The translations under genes and the position numbers were made by a program. A stretch of 64,000 nt of DNA from Sepioteuthis lessoniana (lineage: Eukaryota > Mollusca > Cephalopoda > Myopsida > Loliginidae), in the NCBI GenBank assembly GCA_963585895.1, contig OY757913.1:99907638-99971637 (forward strand). The letters run 5' to 3'. Below are positions 12,433 through 22,554 of this stretch, one piece after another; within the stretch, counting starts at the first letter, position 1; every line of letters starts with the position of its first letter. A model generated the notes under the pieces. That model was not told the DNA's origin, ran no database searches, and saw nothing but the letters and a program-made list of their open reading frames with translations.

Positions 12433-12596
12433 TTAACCCTTTGAGCTCCGAGCTGCTGAGCCTAATTTTACCATCTGCAGTTTTAGCATGATCTCGGCAC
12501 TGCTCAACCACTGCTATAGTGTGAGGGGGAAAAAATGACATAAGATTTATATATAAGTAAAACTAGTATACTGGTGTAATAGACTAAAAGGGTTAA
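12433..12596. mobile_element. TTAA-flanked MITE
   Basis: A 164-base segment bounded on both sides by TTAA. The ends are inverted: CCCTTTGAG inside the left TTAA and CTAAAAGGG inside the right. TTAA duplications with C-rich ends are typical of piggyBac-like or Kolobok elements. No coding sequence; probably a non-autonomous copy. Confidence 0.6.
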
Positions 12597-12599
12597 AAT

Positions 12600-12823
12600 T
12601 TAATGTTAAATGAGTTTTTTAATCTGCAAAATCTTTACAGTGTTCAATGTACAAAAATGCACGGCAATATCAATATATTCCAAATAAAAAACAGGATAAA
12701 AACTCAATTATACAGAGTTTCTATTTGGTTTATAATCATCCTATACTTGAGATTATATATCATGAATACTTGAGAAATCAAAGTTTTATCCAAACATTTT
12801 TGGAAGTTGAAAGAAAGAAGAAG

Positions 12824-12858
<35 letters not shown>

Positions 12859-13574
12859 TTTAACTCCAAAGATTCAATGAGAAAATTTTGAAAAGATCTA
12901 CAGCTCCAAGCTGGTTTGATGGAGATGTAATTTGTGTCTGGAAGAAAAGATACAAATTATGTTATACTTTGATCCTGTTAAAACCTATTAAATCAGAGAT
13001 GTAATTTTATTGTGAGATGTAGGCATAAAAATAAATTTAGACTATTTTCAAAAATAAGTGAATAAAACAGAAAACAAATAACCGATTCATTAAATCGGTA
13101 AATGAATAAGAATTTGAATTTATATTAGTAATTTTTGCTCTATAATTATAAGGGGGGGTGCGATTTTTACAGTATATAACGTCAATTTTAGATTTTTTTA
13201 AAAGTTCATTTTAATTACAAAATTAGATAATTTATTTTTATATAAATGTTTGAATGTTTACACATGTATTTTTGTAACTAAATTTTTCCCCTGTTAAATT
13301 TGAAGTATGATAAAACCAGATGTTTCTTTACATGCCAAAATTAAGTTGATACTTATTCTTACTTGAATTGGAAGAGCTACTTCTACATAGAAGAAATAAG
13401 GTTTTTTTGTAAGTATGATTGGAAATGTGAAAGCTATTTTAATCCATTTTCTTGTTTGATCTGAAGTCCGGTTAATTTTTTTAGAGCATTGATTTTTAAC
13501 AGGATGGAAAAAACTTAATTATCTTAAATGTGACAGATTGTAGGCTTTGTTTTTTTGGAAGAGAAAAATATGCT
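12600..13574. other. Intergenic AT-rich DNA
   Basis: No gene or named repeat seen. A purine-rich AAG/A run lies at 12811-12856. Confidence 0.5.
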
Positions 13575-13790
13575 CTTTGGATTTTATTTACAAATCAGTT
13601 TAGTATAAGTATAGTTTTTGTCCACAGTTAAACTTCAAAACTTCTATTTCAAACAATTCAGTTTAGACTACATATGCAGTTTAAATATCAAAACAGTTCT
13701 ATTTCAAGAAATTCAGTTTAGCATAAGTACACATTTTAATTCTATTTTACCCAGAGATAGACCCCCCCCCAATCAGGTGCTACCAGGATT
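13575..13790 (-). repeat. L repeat fragment, nearly identical to 15.4 kb
   Basis: Carries the subrepeats CTATTTCAAACAATTCAG and a poly-C block after ACCCAGAGATAGA, then stops abruptly after GGTGCTACCA. About 140 bases (13641-13784) match 15393-15530 with one substitution and homopolymer length changes, closer than any other L pair here. Confidence 0.75.
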
Positions 13791-13871
13791 ACTTAAATTT
13801 ATTATTATACTTTTGAATATTTTATGTATCCTGCATGGAATTGTTCCCAACTCCAGATTTACTGGATTAAA

Positions 13872-13892
13872 TACACACACACACACACACAT

Positions 13893-13945
<53 letters not shown>
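13872..13945. repeat. (AC)n-(TG)n inverted microsatellite
   Basis: An AC tract (13872-13890), an AT-rich spacer of ten bases and a TG tract (13901-13945) form a self-complementary pair able to fold as a hairpin or cruciform. Confidence 0.9.
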
Positions 13946-13947
<2 letters not shown>

Positions 13948-14561
13948 TTTGTGTTTCTCAAATGCTTATCTATCAAGCTGTGGCAATAGAAATAGGTAGG
14001 ACATTCCAGACAATTTCAGGTATAAGTTGTTGATAACTTTTAATAGAGTAATTCATTGAGCAAAGTTCATTTTGTTGATAAAATTAATGATTTTATAAAC
14101 TTGTACGAAGTATACGGCTTGAAGAGATTATAAGTTGAGCAAGTGGAATCTCTTGATAGAGCAACTATTTAACTTTTCTGAAGAGTTTAGTGAAGCTCAT
14201 TTGAACAGTTTTTAATTTTTGAATATTGGGTTAATCGTCAGGTGACCAAGCAGAGGAGCAATAAACAAGACTTCATTACACTAATTTCAAGCCAAGTTTA
14301 AGAAGGTTCAATGAGTTTTTAGTTCGGCTTTAGTATAAACAGAACCAAAAAGATATTCCTTTTAAGACCAAGAAGTCCATTTTTTTAAGCCAATATATAA
14401 ATACTATGTTTAAAAAATAAATAAAAATACATACAAAAATCACATACACAATTTCTGTCCCATAATAGAGGTTACATTTGTATCCATATTTTGTATGCCA
14501 AAAAGCAACATCTATGACACATACTTTCATGTAACCAACTAAAATTACAACTGGAAGGTTG

Positions 14562-14813
14562 GGTGGTTTGGTTTCTTGGTTTAATGGCATATCAACCTTT
14601 GTGGGTTATTTAATGCCAACTGCACCCTTAAAGAACAGTAGTAATACTATTTAACTTCTAACTGGGGAGGGGAATAAGACAGTTAATACCTTACCCATGG
14701 ACATTTGTCTGAAAGTGAACATAATAGAAAGACTGGCGTTGGCACTTGCTCACTTATGACAATGTTGCAGACATGCACAAAAACCTCTATATCATGAAGA
14801 ATCCGCCCTCATC
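14562..14813 (-). mobile_element. Family A SINE
   Basis: The tail hairpin reads on plus as ATGGCATATCAACCTTTGTG then GGTTATTTAATGCC at 14585-14618. The body has CTGAAAGTGAACATAATAG. The head near 14790-14813 is degraded (CTCTATATCATGAAG). Confidence 0.7.
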
Positions 14814-15274
14814 CAGAATTGGGAGGAAAACACTAAAGGAAATATGCACATATTTATTTACACGTATTTCAGTTTCTAACTAAGTGAATATTATTTAAGT
14901 GTAGATAAGAACATGGGAAAAGTTATCTAATTTTTATACTGAATCTTTGGTGAGATTTGAACTATTTGTTTATATACAAGGATGGATCACAAAAGTCAGG
15001 TGTGTCATATCCAACTTCGATAACTTTTGACCAATCACTACATCAATATCGTCAGAAGTGTGCCAACTGCAAAAGGAACTAAATTGAAAAATAAACTTCA
15101 TTTGGTCATATTCATGAGTGTATCTAGTATTGGATATCACCATTTTAAGGTTTATTTTATACATTATATATCTACATTATCTAGTTGGTCGTTCATTTCC
15201 CAGCTCTTCCTCTGTCTTTTCTCGTGTTTTGTTGAACATTATCTTTGTTCTTGTTTGGATGGCCTTATGTGGCC

Positions 15275-15725
15275 ATTTGGGTTTTATGGCATATCCACCT
15301 TTGTAGGTTATTTAATGCCAAACCCATTTTATACAAATGAACAGTTCTATTTCAAACAATAGCCTAAGTACAGTTTAATTTTCAAAAATATTTCTATTTC
15401 AAACAATTCAGTTTAGACTACATATGCAGTTTAAATATCAAAACAGTTCTATTTCAAGAAATTCAGTTTAGCATAAGTACACATTTTAGTTCTATTTTAC
15501 CCAGAGATAGACCCCCCCCCCAAATCAGGTGCTACCACTCTGGGCCAGAGTGAACCTGGGAATGATAGCAATGTAGAGGTGCTCTGCATTCCCCAGAGCT
15601 CCAGCATCACTGGAACCTCACCATCAGATTATTTAATGTCATATCCAGGACACATGTTGGAGGGGGGTTACCCCTTTGTAGAGATGCAGTTTGTGTATTC
15701 TACAGCCCAAACTGACTGTGCAAAT
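15275..15725 (-). repeat. L repeat with tail, subrepeats and 5' block
   Basis: Complete minus-oriented copy. Its tail is at 15281-15325 (ATGGCATATCCACCTTTGTAG), followed by three subrepeats with AATTCAGTTTAG. The 5' block has GGGCCAGAGTGAACCTGGGA, CACCATCAGATTATTT and GTAGAGATGCAGTTTGTGTA. It ends in ACAGCCCAAACTGACTG. Confidence 0.8.
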
Positions 15726-15870
15726 GTGGCTCTGAGTGTTGGTTGCTGCGATACAATGTGGACACCATTTTCTTCTATGTACATTATTCAAAAAATAAAA
15801 TAAGGTAGTGGAATTATATATTATTAATTGAATTACTATGAGCAGAAACTCTGGCAAGCACTGTGTGAGA

Positions 15871-15929
15871 CATACTGAACAACTAGACAGTTGTTTTGAC
15901 TTTATTAAGTCTCATCAGCAGTGTATACC
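15871..15929 (-). ncRNA. Hammerhead ribozyme-like motif (F copy 1, left arm)
   Basis: On the minus strand: CACTG, core CTGATGA (with the next G opening stem II), stem II GACTT/AAGTC closed by AATA, then AAAAC, a short stem III AACTGT and the GTC cleavage triplet. After it, TAGTTG partly pairs back to CACTG as stem I. The type I layout matches the hammerhead consensus except that the residue after stem II is A instead of catalytic G12. Probably inactive. Confidence 0.65.
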
Positions 15930-16047
15930 GTGATCTCACCCCACTTGAGACTAGTTAATTTGGCATCACGTGTGATGTACACCAGAGGTAAAATTTCAGC
16001 TCTGCATTCTGTGGTGGCTGGTTCGAACTCCAGTGGAGGAGATCATG

Positions 16048-16104
16048 GTATACACTGCTGATGAGGTCTAATAAGATCAAAGCAGCTGTCCAGTGGTTCT
16101 GTAC
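16048..16104 (+). ncRNA. Hammerhead ribozyme-like motif (F copy 1, right arm)
   Basis: Stem I pairs CACTG (16053-16057) with CAGTG (16091-16095), with an outer helix GTA/TAC beyond an internal loop. The core CTGATGA is 16058-16064. Stem II is GGTCT/AGATC with an AATA loop (16065-16078). Stem III is the near-palindrome GCAGCTGT (16082-16089) and the cleavage triplet GTC ends at 16090. Position 16079 should be catalytic G12 but is A. All other core residues fit a type I hammerhead. Confidence 0.7.
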
Positions 16105-16796
16105 GTTGTATGCAGTGCTTGCTGGACTTTTTTGTCATGGTAATTCAATTACTTTATTATCGACAATACTTCATCCCTTGCTATGCCCATTGCAGAGGAA
16201 TTAGTGAGCAAAGATGGAATTCTGGATCATTTCAGTCAAGTGCTTTTCACTAACAGATTAGATTTTAAACCATCTTTTTGAAACTCCAGAAACGTTCTAT
16301 TGCATGACTGAAACTATCCAATCCAAGGTCTCGGATTGATCTTAGGGTCATAAGCCGTCACTCATACCAAGTTGACTTGATGGTTCTGAGGACAATTTCT
16401 AATTCAAACTAACCCATGGTTCATGTCAACAGTAGATTTTGCTAATCTATTATGTAAGAGAGCACTCATAATATTTATTACCAAACTATATAATTGAAAC
16501 TCTAAAACAAAAAATATCGATCCACATACGCACTTTTTAAATTAGAAAAAAAAACAAAACAAAAAATGAAACAAACAAAAAAGATCTTAAGCAAATTCTT
16601 TTATTCATAGTTAGAATCATTTGCTAATGTTAAACGTTCATCAGAGCATACGAAAATTCTTAACATTTAGTTTCCGTTGTTGCTCTTCTGTTTCAAATTA
16701 ATCAGATGCAATAATTGTAAGAGAAGATATACCCCCCCAAAAAAAACACATCACATCAGTCCATTTTCATATTTTATTCATATCAACCTATTTTGA

Positions 16797-17031
16797 ATGG
16801 GGGAGTGGGGTCCTCATGTTGTAATGGTTAAAGCAATGGACTGCGGAATTGGAGTAAGCAAGTTCGAACTCCAGTTGCACTATTACGTTCACTTTCAGAC
16901 AAATCTTGTGAAAGGCATGAACCCCCCTTATCCTCCCAGTTATGGGTTAAATAGTACCACTACTGCTCTAGTAGGATGGGTTTGGCATTAAATAACATAA
17001 AAGGTTGATATGCCATTAAACAAAGAAACCA
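16797..17031 (+). mobile_element. Family A SINE, full length with target duplication
   Basis: The best family A copy. It has a tRNA-like head with A-box-like TGTAATGGTTAAAGC and B-box-like GTTCGAACTCC, then a body with TTACGTTCACTTTCAGAC. The 3' tail is GGCATTAAATAACATAAAAG then GTTGATATGCC. It is flanked by a perfect 12-base duplication, AACCTATTTTGA, at 16785-16796 and 17032-17043. This defines both ends and shows insertion by target-primed reverse transcription. Confidence 0.9.
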
Positions 17032-17317
17032 AACCTATTTTGACTATGTTTTCTGTAATTTTAGAAAATTTATCCACATCACAAATTTGGAATAGAATGC
17101 CACCAACAAAAATAAAACGTAAAACTTTCTCATCTGTTTTATTTAAAAATTCATATGCCACGATGATTTAAAAACAGAAACATTTAAATGTTGGCAAAAA
17201 ATTCAAACTATTAATAAAATCCTCTGAAGACCTTGTGCTTTTATAATTGTACATTTTATTACTGTCAGATTTATTTCCACTTTCCTCAGAGAAGAAAAAA
17301 AAAACAAACAAACAAAC

Positions 17318-17393
17318 AACAAAAAAACCCCTCTATCACATTCTGCTCAGGGCAGATGAATTGAGATTTAGATGTGATAGAGTTGGGTTTTTT
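17318..17393. repeat. Inverted repeat hairpin
   Basis: The left arm around CCTCTATCACAT (17329-17340) pairs with ATGTGATAGAG (about 17374-17384). The pairing extends into flanking A and T runs with CCC/GGG. Small MITE-like foldback; class unknown. Confidence 0.6.
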
Positions 17394-17401
17394 TTTTAAT
17401 G

Positions 17402-17618
17402 AGGGGTTGAAAGATTTGAAAGTCAGAGTTTTCCTTCTTCTAGACCAGTTGCTATGCAAAGGTTAAAGAGCAGTCTATCCTTCTATTTACCCAAAATAGG
17501 CAGGAGAATAGTTGGATATATACCTTTCCTCAAGGAAATTAGTGTTATGGAGAAATGCCAACAGCTTAGTCTCGGATTTGAACTCTGACCACTGTGCCCA
17601 TTTACTATTGCACTACAC
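17402..17618 (-). mobile_element. Family C SINE
   Basis: Plus strand shows GTCAGAGTTTTCCTTCTTC then TAGACCAGTTGC, and CTCGGATTTGAACTCTGACC near 17571. A CA tract (17614-17634) follows directly. Confidence 0.7.
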
Positions 17619-17634
17619 ACACACACACACACAC

Positions 17635-17788
17635 AATATAGAAATCTCAAACCTGTTTAAATTGACATAATAAATTTATTTCGACAAAGAATATCATCAT
17701 ACTCTTCATCTCATTAGATGATTTCACATGTTTAATTTGAGGTTGAAAAACAGTAGATATGAATTACAATATATTTTTTTTTGAGGGG

Positions 17789-17819
<31 letters not shown>

Positions 17820-18086
17820 ATATAAAATTAATTTTTCAGGTGAAAGTAAAGGGGAGGGTTAAAACAATGAAGTATTAGAAAAATTAAGAAATCAGGAAAA
17901 GGTATACCTGTAAATTAACCCATTCTAATTTCAACATGTGCTAGATTTTTTGCAGTAGGTGGAATTTTATGAATGATGTAAGCTTGTAAACTATTATCTT
18001 CACATATTTTTCTGTTTACTCCTTTTAAATCCCTCAGTCAAAGGGGCCATTATCATCCTCCTCTCCTAAAAAAAACAAAACAAAAA

Positions 18087-18117
<31 letters not shown>

Positions 18118-18543
18118 CAAACATAGCACCCATCAGGTGCCTTTAACTCAAAAATGGTCAAAGGGAATTCACTACTCCAGAAATTAAAAAGCCTTAATTG
18201 TTAATATCTAAAGTTCCAAGAATCTCCTCTTGGATAAATCATATAATACTAGTAATTACTGAAATAAATGTTATTTCCATTAAAAATCATCCAAAAATCC
18301 ATATCCTTGTTTTTATAGAGAGTAGGAACCTCAGTGGCCCCCAGTCAGGATAATATAAATTTACTTTTACATCTAAATACAAGTTTGTTACATTTATTAT
18401 GCAGTAGTCTGCAATCTTTAAAATTTTTCATCATAGAACTTCAATGTTTTAGGATTGAGTATTAAATGATATATCCCTGATAAGATCTATTTTCACTGTA
18501 AAGTTTTAGTAGGAATAATAAAATCCTGGTATCATTAGTATTG

Positions 18544-18574
<31 letters not shown>

Positions 18575-18715
18575 TATATATAGAAAAATTGATAGGGCTG
18601 TAATTATTTATATGCAATTACCTCTTCCTCCCACCACTAGGAGATGTATAGATATAAACAGTGCTGTTAACTGACCTTGAGTTTGGTCTCAGCTCAACAA
18701 TAATATAAAGTAATT
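17635..18715. other. Intergenic AT-rich DNA
   Basis: No gene seen. It contains A runs at 17789-17817 and 18067-18102 (followed by CA) and at 18544-18570 (followed by TA). The stretch 18521-18541 (ATAAAATCCTGGTATCATTAG) is another copy of the short repeat seen at 400-470. Confidence 0.5.
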
Positions 18716-18852
18716 AGTTTGGTTTCTTTTGTTTAACCTTCATGGGTAATTTAATGCCAAATTTATCACTGTAGAAGAACAGAAGTGATATTATTTATCA
18801 TATAGCTGGATAAGGTTCACACCTTTCCCAAGAGTTTTACTCAGAAAGTAAC
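18716..18852 (-). mobile_element. Family A SINE, truncated
   Basis: The tail (CATGGGTAATTTAATGCC) and part of the body (AGAAGAACAGAAGTGATATT) are present; the tRNA-like head is missing. Confidence 0.65.
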
Positions 18853-19102
18853 TTAGGGATGAATATGGGAATATATTAAGGTTATTCAACTTTTTCAACA
18901 CCCTCTCATTGATATGAAAATTTACTTGCAAAATAGAGGTGGTCTAGGTTATTTTGTACACTACAATATATAAATAAAATTCAAATAAAATAAAAACTGA
19001 ATAATAAATTAATAAAATTTTTTTTCCAAATGTCTAATATAAGAAAGGAATATTGTAAATTGAATTACCATAACCAGAAAATCCAGCTAACACTTGGGTG
19101 CT

Positions 19103-19162
19103 ATATATGGAAAAACTGGACAACTGTTTTGACCTTATTAGGTCTCATCAGCAGTGTATATT
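19103..19162 (-). ncRNA. Hammerhead ribozyme-like motif (F copy 2, left arm)
   Basis: Minus strand: CACTG, CTGATGA, perfect stem II GACCT/AGGTC with AATA loop, then AAAAC, stem III ACAGTTGT, GTC and CAGTTTTT as the stem I partner. Compared with copy 1 left arm, one stem II pair is C-G instead of U-A, a compensatory change. The G12 position is again A. Confidence 0.65.
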
Positions 19163-19235
19163 GTGATCTTCCCCACTCGAGATTGAACCAGTGACCACAG
19201 AATGCAGAGCAGAAACTCTACCACTGAGCCACACT

Positions 19236-19408
19236 GCACACATCATCATCATGTCGTGCTGGTAGCACGGATATCCCTGACCCTCTCTCGCCACTTTTCC
19301 CTATTGTTCATCACCCCAGGCAGGTCTTCAGGACAACATCCTGTATCCTCACATAGTTGCTGAATGTATGTTCGTGCTGGTCGTCCTGCTTTTGCACGGC
19401 CATGTGTA
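19236..19408 (-). pseudogene. LINE 3' end inserted in F copy 2
   Basis: On plus it reads ATCATCATCATGTCGTGCTG, then CCCTCTCTCGCCAC, and ends near GCACGGCCATGTG. This matches the extreme 3' end of the LINE ORF at 63483-63650 in the same orientation. The sense 3' end is a short GAT-repeat tail. The copy is only about 170 bases long, a strongly 5'-truncated retrocopy. Confidence 0.75.
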
Positions 19409-19434
19409 ATGCCAAATCAGTGGCAGAGATCACA

Positions 19435-19492
19435 GTATACACTGCTGATGAGACCTAATAGGATCAAAACAGCTGTCTATTGTTTCGCTATG
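19435..19492 (+). ncRNA. Hammerhead ribozyme-like motif (F copy 2, right arm)
   Basis: CACTG, CTGATGA (19445-19451), stem II GACCT/GGATC with one mismatch around AATA, then AAAAC, stem III ACAGCTGT and GTC. The stem I partner TATTG is weaker than in copy 1. The residue after stem II is A, not G. Confidence 0.6.
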
Positions 19493-19854
19493 TCGTGCTC
19501 AAGTGTTTGCCAGATTTTGAGGTCATAATTCGATTTACAATATAATTCCTCTACTTGAAAAAAGAAAAGTGTACATCAAGAACTGAATATGTTTATTATG
19601 CCTCCTAAGGCATCTCCTTTTTACTATCTTCTCACATCAAGCTAAAAAAAATTTTTTTTTTTTTTTTTGCACAGAACAAAGAATATTTATATATACAGAT
19701 GAAGTTCTGTTAAATATTTCATTCCAAAGTTACAAAAATGCCATCTTCATTTCTTTTTCTTATTATTTCTGAATTCATCCAATTCCATCTTTACTTCGAT
19801 GACATCTTGTTGTAAGATATTATAAAAAGCATTTCACTGATGAATATCAAGACT

Positions 19855-20127
19855 GAGGTGCCCGTGGTGTAATGGTTATCGTCGTAGGAAATGAGTTCAA
19901 ATCCTGGACGACACTGATTGCATTTCACATAGCACTAATACCCTTGGGAAAGGTATGAATCCAATTATTCTCCCTTCAGCTATGGGTAAATAGTAGGACA
20001 GACTGGGTTCTTCAGCCTTGGTGAGGCAACTAGTCTAGGAGAAGGAAAACTGAATTCAAACCTGTTAAACTCCGATTAAAAATTGACCTTGTGTCATGTC
20101 CTGCCCGAGCGGAGGGGTTGGTAAATT
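19855..20127 (+). mobile_element. Family C SINE, full length with 17-base target duplication
   Basis: Complete copy. The tRNA-like head has GTGGTGTAATGGTTATCGTC (A box) and GAGTTCAAATCC (B box). The body has CATTTCACATAGCACTAATA and GAGGCAACTAGTCTAGGAG. It ends in GAGCGGAGGGGTTGGTAAAT. The perfect duplication TGATGAATATCAAGACT is at 19838-19854 and 20128-20144, so this insertion is recent relative to most repeats here. Confidence 0.93.
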
Positions 20128-20144
20128 TGATGAATATCAAGACT

Positions 20145-20693
20145 AAATCCTGAAGGAAATGCCAAGTACCCTGATAAGAGATTGAACCTAGGACAAGTAT
20201 TAAATGCTCATTTCTATGATTCACAACAGATGGATAAAACCAAGGAAATGATATTTGGGGTTTTTTAAATTCTATGCTTGTTGATTTTCAACACTTACAG
20301 CTTGTAATTTAATAGTCAAACGCGATTTAGGGGTTATTTGATATTTTTAGTATCAAAAAGAGAGTAACCCCTCCTTTCAGGCAGTTTTTTTTTTATTTTT
20401 AAAATTAAAAATCCAAAGTCAGCAGCAATGACACAAATATTAAAAATTTTTTTTTTCAGTATTAAAAAAAAAAAAAAAAATTACATACCTAAAAGGCAGC
20501 TTTTTGTAGGTATTAAGCTTAATGACAAGCAATATGCTATTAAAAGAATTTAGGACTAGCATAGTACCTGTCAAAAAATGACTTGGGTATTTAACTGTTA
20601 TACAGTTAATTTTTCTGCTATCTTATCTCTTAAGAAAAGCCAAAAATTCTTTTAAAAAATCTGAATAATTTAGTATTCAAAACAAATTCACAT

Positions 20694-20727
<34 letters not shown>

Positions 20728-21124
20728 CAACTGGAGTAAATTATTTATGTTGGAAACAACTCCAAGTTCATGAAAAAAAAAAAAATCTCCTCAAAATAAT
20801 TTTGAATGATTGTTTAAAATGTTTGCTTAAATTTTCAAAAACTAAAGTGACTGAAAGAAATCCAATTAGTCAAATTGGATTTCATTATCCAAGTTGTGCA
20901 AATATGACAATATAAACGAGTTGTTTCATGTGAAAAATAACAGGTTTTCTCATCATTTTGAAAAGTCATTACTAATAGTAAGAAAGTTTTAAAAAATTAG
21001 AATAAATTTTATTTTTGTTCTCAAATGTTAAGACTTCAACAATCATCAGTTCGTTTTATGTCAACACTTGCTAGGTTTTTCTAGGTTGAATTCAATCAAG
21101 TTTTTATTTTATGAAGCAGTTATC
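20145..21124. other. Intergenic AT-rich DNA
   Basis: No gene or named repeat. It has A/T runs at 20445-20480 and 20699-20725. Confidence 0.5.
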
Positions 21125-21720
21125 TGTTGATTTTTTCATTCAATGGCATATCAACTCTTATAGGCTATTTAAAGCCAAATCTTGTTTTTGCATATATGAT
21201 ATGAATTGTATTAATATATTGGTAGGAATAATTTTATTAGCCTAAGTAAGTGTGGAAGTGGAGCATTGCAGCTCACATAACCACTTAATATCCAGCCAAA
21301 GACCACTCAACTATCAGGATTTCTTCTTCAGGCATTACAGGTCATCACTCAGAGCCAACAGGTGGCCCCATCTTACACATCTGAAGAGGTTTAGTTGATA
21401 TATTCTACAGCCCCAGCCAACAAGGCAGGCAATTATCTTGTTTCTAGTAACTGATAATTTGTAAACAATTATAGATTCAAGTAACAATTCATAAATTATT
21501 TGCACATGGTTATAGTTTCAAGTATTCCTGTCTAATACAAATAATTTTCTAACAGATCTATTTCACTCATAGATTGGACTAACAGGTACTATGAATCAGA
21601 GTGCATCTGGGAATAATGACAATGATTACTCTATACTCCAAGGATTTAGAAATGGAGCCTCACCACTGGATGCAGTTTAGTGTCATATCCAGGAGACCCA
21701 TGACAAGGATATGAAATATT
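21125..21720 (-). repeat. L repeat, interrupted
   Basis: The tail is at 21140-21180 (ATGGCATATCAACTCTTATAG). Subrepeats with GTTTCAAGTATTCCTGTC and the 5' block (GACAATGATTACTC, CACCACTGGATGCAG, GTCATATCCAGGAGACCC) are at 21445-21720. The stretch 21255-21430 between them is mostly unlike the L consensus, though it contains ATTCTACAGCCCCAGCC. Confidence 0.6.
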
Positions 21721-21831
21721 CTCATTCCTTCAAAAAGGATAAGATTATTTACATATGGATCAGTATTTCTGCCAAGGATCAGAGCAAAGTATCTACTACT
21801 TATCCCCAAGATATACATAAAAAAAATTAAA

Positions 21832-21849
21832 ATAAATAAATAAATAAAT

Positions 21850-21887
<38 letters not shown>
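21832..21887. repeat. TAAA and (TA)n microsatellite
   Basis: AAAT tetranucleotide units run into a TA tract of about 38 bases. Confidence 0.9.
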
Positions 21888-21892
<5 letters not shown>

Positions 21893-22554
21893 AAGACAAT
21901 AAAACTGAATTATATTCATAAAATAACCATTTTGACATACTTATACAGCTTTAAATTGACAAAATGTGTATGGAATAATGTAAAAATTATAAAATTAAAA
22001 AAAAAAAAAAAACAAACAAAAAAAAACAAACAAAAAAAAACCCAACAAATATTTGTTTTAATCAATTAATTCTATCAATTTTGGAACTGAAAACAATCCA
22101 TTAACCAGTTCTCAATATAAGAAATGAAAAATCCCATCATGACAACACAATACACTTATAATAATACCTTGTGTTACCCTAGAAAAAATTCTTATGATCC
22201 TGTAGTGAGACCATTTTATCAATCACAGACAGGGAGTAGAAGCTCTAGTCTAATGTGAAGGCAACCTTTCTAGAAATTAACTCCAAAATCAAACCTCTGC
22301 TGACTTGTAGGTATCCTTTGACAAGAAAAAGATAAGCAAAAGGTACTCTAAAATAAAACCTGCAGTTTGCATAAATACCAGTTATCTCGCTATGTTTGTC
22401 ACTGGACTGTAGCTATGTAGACCTAGAGAGTTGCTGAAGTGTTTTACAATGGTGTCACTATTATCTAAATGATGTACAGATATATCTTACTTCCTTATCT
22501 ACCGCATCTTGTATATTTTATATTTGTATATTTTATAAGGTGAATTAGTTATTG

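Larger units (their letters stand above)
15826..16150 (+). mobile_element. F foldback element, copy 1
   Basis: Two arms of about 112 bases (15826-15937 and about 16039-16150) are inverted repeats of one another, roughly three-quarters identical, with AATTGAATTAC at each outer end. Between them lies a tRNA-like core whose B-box-like GGTTCGAACTCC is at 16020-16031 on plus. Each arm carries a hammerhead-like motif pointing outward, so a transcript starting at the core would run into the right-arm motif. The design recalls tRNA-headed SINEs with hammerheads, such as schistosome SM-alpha, and hammerhead-bearing Penelope-like elements. No coding sequence. Confidence 0.75.
19050..19542 (-). mobile_element. 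F foldback element, copy 2, split by a LINE tail
   Basis: Same family as 15826-16150 but inserted the other way round: the tRNA-like core reads on the minus strand. It has a clear A box (TGGCTCAGTGGTAGAG), an anticodon-loop-like CTCTGCATT and a B-box-like GGTTCAATC, resembling tRNA-Ala(UGC). The outer ends extend to ATATTGTAAATTGAATTAC and its complement. A LINE fragment (19236-19408) is inserted between core and right arm. Each arm carries a hammerhead-like motif. Confidence 0.75.

Noticed and set aside
13618-14033. 123-residue frame with His/Thr and Cys/Val repeats
   Set aside because: Produced by an L subrepeat and the AC/TG microsatellite.
16797-17031. Functional tRNA gene
   Set aside because: The boxes are tRNA-like, but the element has no complete cloverleaf, has a SINE body and tail, and many dispersed copies.
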